A stretch of 64,000 bases of DNA, from assembly GCF_904848665.1 (NCBI RefSeq), contig NZ_CAJHCQ010000017.1:62001-126000 (forward strand). Reading direction: 5' to 3'. This stretch comes from Paraburkholderia hiiakae (lineage in GTDB: Bacteria > Pseudomonadota > Gammaproteobacteria > Burkholderiales > Burkholderiaceae). A model generated the notes under the pieces. That model made no database searches and had not been told where the DNA came from. It was given only the letters and a program-made list of their open reading frames with translations. The translations under genes were made by a program, and so were the position numbers. Of the stretch, positions 11,407 to 19,364 are shown one piece after another; positions within the stretch are counted from its first letter, which is position 1, and each line of letters begins with the position of its first letter.

Positions 11407-11730
11407 TTACTTCACGGTCTGCACCACTTCGAAGCCTTCGAACTCGGGATGGCTCAGGTAGACCGGACGGTTTGCGCCGCCCGCATTGCCCGCGTTTCTG
11501 TGCGCCGCGCGAAATGCATCGGAGCGCGTCCAGTCTTCGAAGTGCGCGTGACTCGCCCAGATCGTGTGGCTTGCGTAAAGTACGTGGTCTTCGCGCTGCG
11601 GGCCTTTGAGCAGATGAAATTCGATGAAGCCGGGCACTTGCTTCAAGTGCGTGTCGCGCGTGGCCCAGACTTCCTCGAATGCGGCCTCGGAGCCCAATGC
11701 GACCTTGAAGCGATTCATGGCGATATACAT
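11407..11730 (-). CDS. Antibiotic biosynthesis monooxygenase domain protein, IsdG/HmoB-like
   Basis: A 107-residue single-domain protein of the dimeric alpha/beta-barrel (ABM) superfamily. The triad used by IsdG-type heme-degrading enzymes (Asn, Trp, His) is present at matching spacing: Asn6 (MNRF), Trp67 (FEDW) and His77 (RAAH). PGFIEFHLLKGP is typical of the family. The ATG at 11730 has GAGGAA about 8 nt upstream. It may open the heme ring to release iron, but ABM proteins are diverse and no heme-uptake gene is adjacent. It is a single gene between the chemoreceptor and glgX. Confidence 0.72.
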   Translation of the reverse strand: MYIAMNRFKVALGSEAAFEEVWATRDTHLKQVPGFIEFHLLKGPQREDHVLYASHTIWASHAHFEDWTRSDAFRAAHRNAGNAGGANRPVYLSHPEFEGFEVVQTVK

Positions 11731-11850
11731 GCGGCGTTCCTCTTCGCGTACGGAAATTCGATAAGCGCGGCGGCGGGCCAGAACATGTGATCTTCCCCGC
11801 CGCCGCTTCGATCTCCGATTATAAGAGGCCGCGAAGGCGCTCGCGCCGCG

Positions 11851-11870
11851 TACGTACGTACGTACGTACG
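11851..11870. repeat. (TACG)5 tetranucleotide repeat
   Basis: Five perfect tandem TACG units, self-complementary, lie 7 bp beyond the stop of the chemoreceptor gene (minus strand). As a short sequence repeat it could vary in copy number, but it is outside coding sequence. Confidence 0.9.
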
Positions 11871-11876
11871 TCGACC

Positions 11877-13412
11877 TCAGCCGACGCGAAACACCTGCAC
11901 GGTGCCGGCAAGCCTCGTGGATTGCGTGTCGAGCGCCTGGGCGGCAGCCGTCACCTGCTCGACGAGCGCCGCGTTCTGCTGCGTGACTTCGTCCATCTGC
12001 GTGACGGCTGTGTCGACCTGCTCGATACCGCTTTGCTGCTGCTCCGAGGCCGAGGCGATCTCGTTCATGATCGCGGTCACGCGCTGCACGGACGTGTGCA
12101 GCTCGGCCATCGTCGCGCCTGCGGTGGAAACGAGTTCCGTGCCGTGCGAAACGGTTGCCACCGAATTCGCAATGAGGTCCTTGATCTCCTTGGCCGCCGC
12201 GGCCGAGCGTTGCGCGAGCGAGCGGACCTCGCTCGCGACCACGGCGAAGCCGCGCCCCTGCTCGCCCGCGCGCGCTGCCTCGACCGCCGCGTTGAGCGCG
12301 AGAATATTGGTCTGAAACGCAATGCCTTCGATGATGGCCGTGATGTCGGAGATCTTGTGCGAGCTCCCTTCGATCTCGCTCATCGTGCTCACCACATCCT
12401 GCACGACGTCGCTCCCGCGCGACGCCACGTTCGCCGCCGTTTGCGCGAGCGTGCTGCCCTGGCGCGCATTGTCGGTGTTCTGCTTCACCGCCGAGGTGAG
12501 TTCGTTCATGCTCGCGGCCGTTTCCTGGAGCGACGCCGCCTGTTCCTCGGTGCGCGCCGAGAGGTCGATCATGCCCGCCGCGATCTGGCGCGTGGCCACC
12601 GAAACCGACTCGCTGCCCGAGCGCACCGCGCCCGTCACGGACCCCAGTTCCTTGCGGGTCTTCTCGATGTTTTCGAGCAGCAGGCCCATTTCGTCGCGGC
12701 GCTGCGCGCGCACGGTCTGGCTCAGGTTGCCCGAGGAGATTTCATTGAGGCTCGTGAGCGCGTAATTGAGCGGCTCCATGATCGCACGGCGCAGCGTCAC
12801 CCAACCGAGGCCCGCGCCGAGCAGGCCGAGCGCGACCATCGCGGCGCTCACGCCCGAGAACAGATGAAAATTTGCTTCGGCTTCCTCATAACGCATCTTC
12901 GCGTTGTTGTAGAGGTGCTTCTTGACCTCGTTGTTCGCGGCGCTCATGGCGCTGTAGAGGTCGGAGAGCTGCGTCATCGCGATGTTGTCGGCGCTGGCCT
13001 TGTCGCCCGATTCGAGCGCCTTCGTGAAGTCCGAGACCGCATTGCGCATAGCCGTGCGCCGCTCGGTGGTCGCGGCGATGAGCGGCAACTCGTCGCTCTC
13101 GTGCGGCATTTGCGTGAACTTCGTCCACCACTCGTCGGAGTTCTTGAAGAAGCCCGCGGCGCGCTGCAACTGATCGGGCACCGAGGGCGCGTCGGGGTGC
13201 AGCGCCACGCGGTCGAGCACGAGGCGCGTGCGCGCGATGTAGATTTCCGCGTTGTCGATGGCCGTGGATTCGGCGAGCTTGTTGCGATAGGTGTCGCGGT
13301 TGGCGCTATTGGTCTTTTCGGTGCTGATGAAGCCGAGAACGCCGGAAACCGTGAGCAGGAGGGCGAGGAGCGCGAACGTGAGGGCGATGCGCGCTCGAAT
13401 GGTGAGTGTCAT
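11877..13412 (-). CDS. Methyl-accepting chemotaxis protein (four-helix ligand domain)
   Basis: A 511-residue inner-membrane chemoreceptor. Membrane helix 1 is at about 8-29. A periplasmic four-helix-type sensor spans about 30-190, and helix 2 ([16 protein letters not shown]) is at about 190-210, followed by HAMP. The signalling tip has the highly conserved [20 protein letters not shown] and [19 protein letters not shown]. It ends FRVG and lacks the NWETF-type pentapeptide that tethers CheR/CheB. Its ligand cannot be predicted. No che genes adjoin, so it probably feeds a chemosensory array encoded elsewhere. About 400 bp of non-coding DNA lies upstream. Confidence 0.93.
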   Translation of the reverse strand: MTLTIRARIALTFALLALLLTVSGVLGFISTEKTNSANRDTYRNKLAESTAIDNAEIYIARTRLVLDRVALHPDAPSVPDQLQRAAGFFKNSDEWWTKFTQMPHESDELPLIAATTERRTAMRNAVSDFTKALESGDKASADNIAMTQLSDLYSAMSAANNEVKKHLYNNAKMRYEEAEANFHLFSGVSAAMVALGLLGAGLGWVTLRRAIMEPLNYALTSLNEISSGNLSQTVRAQRRDEMGLLLENIEKTRKELGSVTGAVRSGSESVSVATRQIAAGMIDLSARTEEQAASLQETAASMNELTSAVKQNTDNARQGSTLAQTAANVASRGSDVVQDVVSTMSEIEGSSHKISDITAIIEGIAFQTNILALNAAVEAARAGEQGRGFAVVASEVRSLAQRSAAAAKEIKDLIANSVATVSHGTELVSTAGATMAELHTSVQRVTAIMNEIASASEQQQSGIEQVDTAVTQMDEVTQQNAALVEQVTAAAQALDTQSTRLAGTVQVFRVG

Positions 13413-13808
13413 GCGTCTGTACCGTTTTTGACCAAGGGCAACGCAAGCGGGGCGGCCAATCTGTGCAGGCTGCCGCCAACGGGCGTCACCTTACATATCG
13501 ACAGCTAGAGGTCGGGATTTAGGGTGAACCCGAATATTTTTAAGAAACTACAGAATATTCCTCGGCCTTTCGATGGCGGGTTATGCGTGAAGCAGGCGGT
13601 GTCTCGCGCAAGTCCCTTGCGATTAGCGCGAGAGTTCGTGTGATTTACCGGTGTGATGGGCGACGTTTGCCGCAACTCCTGTGAGGCATGTGCCCACCCT
13701 GAGCCCCGGACGTTCGCTATGGAAGCTCCGTGGTGCGCGACATCGCGCCCGAGGGTGGGCGCAATGTCATAGCCGGATCGCGCACCACGTTCTAGCGCGT
13801 CATGCCGC
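13413..13808. other. Intergenic region between chemoreceptor start and ABC operon end
   Basis: About 400 bp without a credible gene. Short frames here lack ribosome sites and family similarity. It should hold the promoter of the minus-strand chemoreceptor gene near 13413-13560, where it is AT-richer, and the structured 3' region of the osmoprotectant operon at 13690-13790. I see no mobile element. Confidence 0.6.
13692..13787 (-). terminator. Long hairpin with an alternative pairing, 3' of osmoprotectant operon
   Basis: TGGTGCGCGA (13731-13740) pairs perfectly with TCGCGCACCA (13778-13787). The inner GACATCGCGCCC (13739-13750) pairs with GGGCGCAATGTC (13757-13768) with one G-U type mismatch. 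The segment AGGGTGGGC (13752-13760) can instead pair with GCCCACCCT (13692-13700). It starts about 20 bp past the operon's stop. No T-run is seen. Confidence 0.45.
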
Positions 13809-14978
13809 TCACACGGTGGCGGCCACCGGCCGCAACGCCACGCTCGGCGGCTGTCCGGTCTGTTGCCGCGAGCGGCCCGAACTCAGATAGTCGGCGATCG
13901 AATCCTGCGTGATCTCGCCCACGTAGGCGCCGTCGGCGTCGAGCACCGGCATCCACGAGGCGCGGAACTGGTACATCTTCGAGAGCACGATGCGCAGGTT
14001 GTCGTCGACGGATACTGTCGCGGGGAACGGCGTGATGCGATCGCCGCACACGCCTTCGGCACCGCGCGCGGCACGCCGCGCCACGAAACCGAGCGCATGC
14101 TGCGCGCCATCGAGCACGGTGAGGTAGCGGCAATCGGCTTCGTCCATCATGGCGAACGCGTGCGCGAGCTGCGTGTTCATGCGTGCGGTTTCCGGTTGCG
14201 TGGCCGCATCGCCGGCCTTTACGAGCAACAGGCGCTTGAGCGTGCTGTCCTGGCCCACGAACTGTGCAACGAAGTCGTCATGGGGGCGCGCGAGCAGGGT
14301 ATCGGGATGGTCGTATTGCACGAGCTTGCCACGCCGGAACACGGCGATGCGGTCGCCCAGCTTGATCGCCTCGTCGATATCGTGGCTCACCATGATGACG
14401 GTCTTCTTCAGTTGCCGCTGCATCTGGAAGAACTCGTTCTGGATGGCTTCGCGATTGATCGGATCGACCGCGCCGAAGGGTTCGTCCATGAGCAGGACGG
14501 GCGGGTCGGCGGCCAGCGCGCGAATCACGCCGATCCGTTGCTGCTGGCCGCCCGAAAGCTCGCGCGGATAGCGCTTCAAATACAGCTTCGGGTCGAGCGC
14601 GACCATCGACATCAGCTCCGCCGCGCGCTCGGCGCAGCGCTTCTTGTCCCAGCCGAGCAGGCGTGGCACGACCGTGATGTTCTCTTCGATCGTCATGTTC
14701 GGAAAGAGGCCGATCTGCTGGATCACGTAGCCAATGCGGCGGCGCAAATCCACTTCGTTCAGGCCCGTCGTGTCCTCGCCGTTGATGAGCACGCGGCCCG
14801 AGGTCGGCTCGATCAGCCGGTTGATCATCTTGAGCGTGGTGGTCTTGCCGCAACCCGAGGGGCCGAGGAACACGCAGATCTCGCCTTCGGCCACCGAAAG
14901 GCTCACCGAATCGACGGCGCGCACGGTCTGGCCGTCTTTCTGCGTGAAGGTCTTTGTGAGTTGGTCGAGTTCGATCAT
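13809..14978 (-). CDS. Osmoprotectant (betaine/choline-type) ABC transporter ATPase with CBS domains
   Basis: A 389-residue ATPase of the OpuCA/ProV class that drives uptake of quaternary-ammonium osmoprotectants. Walker A is GPSGCGKTT, the Q-loop QQIGLFPNMTI, the signature LSGGQQQR, and Walker B VLLMDEPFGAVDPI. The C-terminal part has a CBS pair (ITPFPATVSVDDNLRIVLSK and WMPVLDADGAYVGEITQDSI), which in OpuA-type systems senses ionic strength or nucleotides. The ATG at 14978 has AAAGGAG 10 nt upstream and overlaps the permease stop as ATGA. Longer frames reading further upstream are not real. It is the last gene of the four-gene operon. Confidence 0.9.
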   Translation of the reverse strand: MIELDQLTKTFTQKDGQTVRAVDSVSLSVAEGEICVFLGPSGCGKTTTLKMINRLIEPTSGRVLINGEDTTGLNEVDLRRRIGYVIQQIGLFPNMTIEENITVVPRLLGWDKKRCAERAAELMSMVALDPKLYLKRYPRELSGGQQQRIGVIRALAADPPVLLMDEPFGAVDPINREAIQNEFFQMQRQLKKTVIMVSHDIDEAIKLGDRIAVFRRGKLVQYDHPDTLLARPHDDFVAQFVGQDSTLKRLLLVKAGDAATQPETARMNTQLAHAFAMMDEADCRYLTVLDGAQHALGFVARRAARGAEGVCGDRITPFPATVSVDDNLRIVLSKMYQFRASWMPVLDADGAYVGEITQDSIADYLSSGRSRQQTGQPPSVALRPVAATV

Positions 14979-15628
14979 GTCTTCTGTACTCCTTTCGGTG
15001 TCAATGCGCGCTGAAGCATCTGCAACAGCAAGTCGGCGACGATCGCGAGCACGCTCACGAGCACCGCGCCCACGAGCAGCTTCATCATGCTGCTCTGGCC
15101 AATGGCGCGAATGATCAGCGTGCCCAGTCCGCCCGCGCCGATCACGGCGGCAATGGTCATCACGCCAATGTTCATCACGACCGCCGTGCGCACGCCCGCG
15201 AGAATCACGGGTACGGCCAGCGGCAAATCGACGAGACGCAGGCGCTGCCACGACGTCATGCCAATGCCGGTGCCCGCTTCCTTGATGCCCGCGTCCACGT
15301 TGCGCAGCGCGAGGTAGGTGTTGCGCATGATGGGCAGTAGCGAATAGAGGAAGACGGCCGTAATGGCCGGCACCGCGCCAATGCCCTGCCCGAAACGCGA
15401 GAACACAGGAATCATGAGGCCGAACAGCGCGATGGAGGGCAGCGTGAGGATGATGGTCGCGAGTCCTAGCAACGGCGCGGCGAGCCAGTCGTGGCGGTTG
15501 ATCAGCACGCCGAGCGGCACGCCTGCAAGAATCGCGCAGCCCACGGCAATGCCCACGAGGTAGAGATGCTGCAGCGTGAGTTGCAGCAGCTCGGGCCAGC
15601 TCGAAGCGAGATAGTCGAATACGTTCAT
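14975..15628 (-). CDS. Osmoprotectant ABC transporter permease
   Basis: A 217-residue permease of the OpuCB/YehW class with five to six membrane helices, starting MNVFDYLASSWPELLQLTLQHLYLV. The cytoplasmic coupling loop is KEAGTGIGMTSWQRLRLVDLPLAVP, typical of this family. It shares the ATGA junction with the ATPase gene. The ATG at 15628 is preceded by GGAGG. Two different permease genes flank the binding-protein gene, as in the yeh/opuC arrangement, so the channel is likely a heterodimer. Confidence 0.9.
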   Translation of the reverse strand: MNVFDYLASSWPELLQLTLQHLYLVGIAVGCAILAGVPLGVLINRHDWLAAPLLGLATIILTLPSIALFGLMIPVFSRFGQGIGAVPAITAVFLYSLLPIMRNTYLALRNVDAGIKEAGTGIGMTSWQRLRLVDLPLAVPVILAGVRTAVVMNIGVMTIAAVIGAGGLGTLIIRAIGQSSMMKLLVGAVLVSVLAIVADLLLQMLQRALTPKGVQKT

Positions 15629-15638
15629 GCGGCCTCCT

Positions 15639-16562
15639 TCAAGGGAGCGAATGCGTGCGCAGGAAATCCGCCGCCACGTCGTGGGCGGACTTGCCGTCGA
15701 GATCCACGGCCTTGTTCATGTCTTGCATCACGTCGTTGTTGAGGGCGGCGGAAAGCGCGTTGAGCTGCGCGGCCAGCCTGGGGTTGCGCTCCAGCACTTC
15801 CTTGCGCACCACGGGCGTGGCGTTGTACGGCGGGAAGAAGTGCTTGTCGTCTTCGAGCGGTACGATGCCGAAGCCTTTCACGCGGCCATCCGTGGTGTAG
15901 ACGAGGCCGATCTTCAGCTGGTTGTTGTGCAGCGCGGTGTAGACGAGGCCGGGGTCCATCTGCTTCATCTGCGAGCGGCGAAAGCTCATGTCGTAGGTGG
16001 CGAGCAGGGGCTTGAGGCCATCCGGGCGATTCGCGAACTCGGCGTCCATGCCGAACACGTAGCGCTTTGCATCGGGGTCGGTCTTCAACCTTTGCGCAAG
16101 CTGCGAGACCGTCGTGATACCCGTTTCGTCGGCGAATTTGCTTGGCAGACCTAATGCATAGGTGTCGTTGAGCGGCGAGGCGTTAAGCCAGACGAGTCCG
16201 CGCGGCGCATCGAGCGCCTTCACGCGTTCGTACATCGCTTCGGGCGAGAGCTTTTCCGTTAGCTTGTCGTAGACGAGTGCCGCCGTGCCTGTGTAGTCCC
16301 ACACGAGGTCGAACTGGCCGTTCTCGAGCGCGCTGCGCATGAGCGTGCTGCCGAGGCCCGAGCGCACCTCCACGGTATAACCGCGCGAACGCAAGTACTG
16401 CGCCGTGACTTCGGCAAGCACGTATTGCTCGGTGAAGTTCTTCGCGCCCAATACGAGCTTGGGTTGTGCGAATGCGGGCGTGGCGGCGGCAACGAGCGCC
16501 GTGCCGATCAGGCAGGCTTGAACGAAGCGGCGCAGGTATTTGAAGGGTGAAGTGAGCATCAT
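15639..16562 (-). CDS. Osmoprotectant-binding periplasmic protein
   Basis: A 307-residue OpuAC/YehZ-type binding protein. The signal peptide ends near ATPAFA, followed by QPKLVLGAKNFTEQYVLAEV, the family start. DLVWDYTGTAAL contains aromatic residues of the kind that box a quaternary ammonium group. The first of two ATGs (16562) has GGAGG 6 nt upstream and overlaps the upstream permease stop as ATGA. It lies 10 bp before the next permease. The exact ligand (betaine, choline or another) is not determinable here. Confidence 0.9.
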   Translation of the reverse strand: MMLTSPFKYLRRFVQACLIGTALVAAATPAFAQPKLVLGAKNFTEQYVLAEVTAQYLRSRGYTVEVRSGLGSTLMRSALENGQFDLVWDYTGTAALVYDKLTEKLSPEAMYERVKALDAPRGLVWLNASPLNDTYALGLPSKFADETGITTVSQLAQRLKTDPDAKRYVFGMDAEFANRPDGLKPLLATYDMSFRRSQMKQMDPGLVYTALHNNQLKIGLVYTTDGRVKGFGIVPLEDDKHFFPPYNATPVVRKEVLERNPRLAAQLNALSAALNNDVMQDMNKAVDLDGKSAHDVAADFLRTHSLP

Positions 16563-17275
16563 GCGAGCCCTCCGTGACGCGAGAGCCACTGATGGCTGCC
16601 CGCGGCGACCACGCCGTCAAGCACGAGCGCGAGCGCGGCGGTGAACGCGGCGCCGAGCAGCAGCAAGGGCTGATCGTTCAGATAGATGCCGGGGAAAATG
16701 AGCGAGCCGAGGCTGTCCGCGCCGATCAGGTAAGCGAGCGGCGCGGTGCCCACGTTGATGGCGAGCGCGGTGCGCACACCGCCCACGATAATGGGCAGCG
16801 CATTGGGCAATTCCACGCGCGTGAGCGACTGCCAGCCCGTCATGCCGATGCCGCGCGCGGCTTCGCGCAGCGCGCCCGGCACGTTTTTCACGCCTTCATA
16901 GGTATTGCGCGTGATGGGCAGAAGCGACGCGAGAAAGAGGGCGACGATCGCGGGAATGTCGCCGATGCCAAACACGCCGAGTGCAATGGCCAGTACCGCG
17001 AGCGACGGAATGGTGTTCCCCACGTTGAAGATCTGCATGAAGCGTTCGGCCTGGCGCACGAAGCGTGGCCGGCTGAGCAGCACGCCGGCAGGCACGCCGA
17101 CCACGATGGCGAGCGCCATCGAATAGCCGACTAGCAGCAGGTGCCGCCCGGTGTAGTAGGCGAGGTCGCCTGCGTGGCTGTGCCAGGTATCGGCGCCGAT
17201 GGCGCGCGAGAGTGCCCACGCAATGACGGCAAGGGCGATCAGGCTGCCCGCGAGCAGGGCAGAGCGTCGAGTCAT
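16559..17275 (-). CDS. Osmoprotectant ABC transporter permease, first gene of operon
   Basis: A 238-residue OpuCD/YehY-class permease with about six membrane helices and the coupling loop REAARGIGMTGWQSLTRVEL. The ATG at 17275 (MTRRSALLAG) has AAGGAGG about 10 nt upstream. An earlier in-frame start at 17347 would add a charged, unmatched extension. Its stop overlaps the binding-protein start. The operon promoter should lie in the long upstream gap. Confidence 0.88.
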   Translation of the reverse strand: MTRRSALLAGSLIALAVIAWALSRAIGADTWHSHAGDLAYYTGRHLLLVGYSMALAIVVGVPAGVLLSRPRFVRQAERFMQIFNVGNTIPSLAVLAIALGVFGIGDIPAIVALFLASLLPITRNTYEGVKNVPGALREAARGIGMTGWQSLTRVELPNALPIIVGGVRTALAINVGTAPLAYLIGADSLGSLIFPGIYLNDQPLLLLGAAFTAALALVLDGVVAAGSHQWLSRHGGLA

Positions 17276-18121
17276 GAAGGTACGCCTCCTTGTTTTGTGC
17301 CGCGCGGCGCAACGCTGCGCAGCGGGGACGCCCATGAGGATGCTCAAGGCGCCGCGAAGGAAGTTCGTGATCCCGGCATGGCCGCGATTGGAACCGACGA
17401 AATAAAGACAAAAATGCGGACGTGCCAGTGCGCCCGCGCACGATGGCCACGTGGCGGCAGTCGCATGAACGCGCTTTTTCGCGTTCTTCTGGTTGTCATG
17501 TTCAGCTCAACGGCGTCGAGCAGGTCGATGCGCGCTGGAACTGGAAACCGCCTGAAGGGCGGCATGGATGCGAGGGCTTTGAGCCGCTACGCGAGGGCCG
17601 GAGGCCCGTTTGAATGGCGCTTGCGACACAACAGTCCCTTGGTGTGGACCTTGTGTCTCAATCCGCACGAGAACGACTTCGTTGTGATCGAAACGAGATC
17701 AGTATAGAGCATCCGATTAGGTGCGTCTACCTTGGGGAAGGATCGCGGGTTGACGCATTGCAGACGTGATTGCGTTTGATATGTCATTTCGGGAAATTAA
17801 TCAGGTATCCGTATGAAAATATTTCGGTAGCATTTCCCGTTTTCTAAAAGTGACAGAAAAATCACGTACAGGTACGCATTTTCTGCAACATGGCATGTAG
17901 CAAGTGTCGTTCCCGATAGTCAATGCATGACGAATCGGGAGAATGTTCCACGCTTTGACCTATCTTAAGTTTCGTTTAAGAAAGGCCATTTATTTTGAAC
18001 CGCTTCGCATCATCGATGCTCGCCGTTTGAACGACGCGGCCATCGATCTCACTTCCGATTTCACTACGAGAAGCGCTGCGCTCGCTCGCGTTTCTCTGCT
18101 CTGCAATCCGTCACTCGATCC
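17276..18121. other. Divergent intergenic region, partly AT-rich
   Basis: About 850 bp without a convincing gene. It separates the divergent osmoprotectant operon and the M23 gene, so both promoters should be here. From about 17780 to 18010 the base composition is clearly AT-richer than the neighbours, with small inverted repeats (for example TTTTCT and AGAAAA near 17841-17861). Short frames across 17141-17707 show no family features. I cannot assign a function. Confidence 0.55.
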
Positions 18122-19183
18122 ATGTCTTTTCGTGCAATAGCGGCCTCCCCGGGCTTCGCGGGGAAACTTATCGTTGTGTCCGCAATCGGTTTGACGAGCA
18201 CCGCGTGGCTCGCACATAGACACGCGGACGTTGCGGCCGACGACCCCCTATCAGGCGCGGCGGCGATGACGTCCGAGGCGCCGCCGCATGATGTGGCGGC
18301 GCAGGCGGCCAGCGCGGTGCCGGCTAGCGAAAGCGCACCAGCGTTTCGCGTGGAGACCGCCGTGGTCGAGCACAGCTTTTCGGAAGCGGCGCAGCGTCTC
18401 GGGGTGGATGCGGCGACGACGGCGCGGCTCGCGCGCGCATTTTCGGGCCGGCTCGATTTTCAGCGCGATCTGCAACGTGGCAGCGAAATCCGCTTCGTGT
18501 TTCGCAATGACGCGAACAGTGCGAGCGAGGCAAAAGATTCAAACGACGTGAGCGCTTCGAAGGCCGGCGGGACACGAGACGCAAAGTCGTCCCTCGACAC
18601 GCCCATTGCAATCCGCATCTCGAACGGCAATGTCTCGCACGATCTCTTTCTCTACCGGAATCTCGCGGGCAAGGCGTTCTATTATTCCGCCGATGGTCAC
18701 GCGGCCACGCCGTCGTTCTTGCGTTACCCCGTGACGTTTACGCGCGTGTCTTCGCATTTCTCGCGGCGACGTCTCGATCCGGTCACGCACCGCATTCAGC
18801 CACACGAGGGCGTCGATCTCGCGGCGCCGGTGGGCACGCCGGTTCACGCGACCGCGCGCGGCACCGTGAGCTTCGCCGGCTGGCAAACGGGCTACGGCAA
18901 GGTCGTGAAACTCGAGAACTTCGGCCCTTACTCCACGACCTTCGCGCATCTCTCGCGCTTTGCGAAGCATTTGAAGGTCGGGCAGACGGTGAGCAAAGGG
19001 CAGGTGATCGGCTATGTGGGCGCGACGGGCTGGGCGACCGGTCCGCATCTTCACTACGAGGTGCACGTGGATCAGGTCGCGCAGGATCCGCTCACCGTCG
19101 ACCTGCCGCATCGTGACCCCTTGCAGGGCGAGGACAAGCAGCGCTTCGCGCAGCAGGTCGCGCTCATGGATCCGTTGCTTTAG
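18122..19183 (+). CDS. M23 family metallopeptidase (LytM-type murein hydrolase)
   Basis: A 353-residue envelope protein. An N-terminal hydrophobic segment (about 14-32) is a signal anchor. A low-complexity Ala/Ser linker and an OapA/Csd3-like domain (SFSEAAQRLGVDAATTARLA, with QRDLQRGSEIRFVF) follow. The C-terminal LytM domain has zinc ligands His228 and Asp232 (HEGVDL) and His309-Leu-His311 (GPHLHYE), so the active site looks intact. It should cut peptidoglycan cross-links. The Shine-Dalgarno is weak, but the ATG at 18122 gives the expected membrane start. It stands alone in its orientation after the long gap. Confidence 0.9.
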   Translation: MSFRAIAASPGFAGKLIVVSAIGLTSTAWLAHRHADVAADDPLSGAAAMTSEAPPHDVAAQAASAVPASESAPAFRVETAVVEHSFSEAAQRLGVDAATTARLARAFSGRLDFQRDLQRGSEIRFVFRNDANSASEAKDSNDVSASKAGGTRDAKSSLDTPIAIRISNGNVSHDLFLYRNLAGKAFYYSADGHAATPSFLRYPVTFTRVSSHFSRRRLDPVTHRIQPHEGVDLAAPVGTPVHATARGTVSFAGWQTGYGKVVKLENFGPYSTTFAHLSRFAKHLKVGQTVSKGQVIGYVGATGWATGPHLHYEVHVDQVAQDPLTVDLPHRDPLQGEDKQRFAQQVALMDPLL

Positions 19184-19320
19184 ACGCAACGCGCGAAAGG
19201 TCGCCGCAAGGCAGCGCGTAACGAAGTGCGCTGCGGACGTGCGCCGCGCCGCAGACACGATTTGCCGATTTTCGATAACACGTCGATTAATGACTCAATA
19301 GCATGGTTCCACTCAACCGC

Positions 19321-19349
19321 GGTGGCCAGGGCCGGCCACCCGGGCCACC
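19321..19349 (+). promoter_or_regulatory. Leader inverted repeat before ethanolamine permease
   Basis: GGTGGCC (19321-19327) can pair with either of two GGCCACC copies (19334-19340 or 19343-19349), just ahead of the GGAGAA ribosome site of the permease gene. It may affect initiation. Function is inference. Confidence 0.35.
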
Positions 19350-19364
19350 CAGAGGGAGAAAACC

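Noticed and set aside
11787-13508. Open frame on the plus strand opposite the first chemoreceptor (573 codons)
   Set aside because: It is the antisense image of a conserved MCP and has an Arg/His-rich composition.
13681-13890. Short open frame on the plus strand downstream of the osmoprotectant ATPase
   Set aside because: It spans the hairpin region and the end of the opposite gene, and has no family similarity.
17141-17707. Open frame on the plus strand in the osmoprotectant/M23 gap
   Set aside because: It overlaps the start of the permease gene, and the part beyond it shows no hydrophobic pattern, motif or ribosome site that I trust.
19184-19364. B12 riboswitch before the ethanolamine genes
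   Set aside because: I looked for a conserved B12-box-like segment and saw none. Only a short GC inverted repeat is present.
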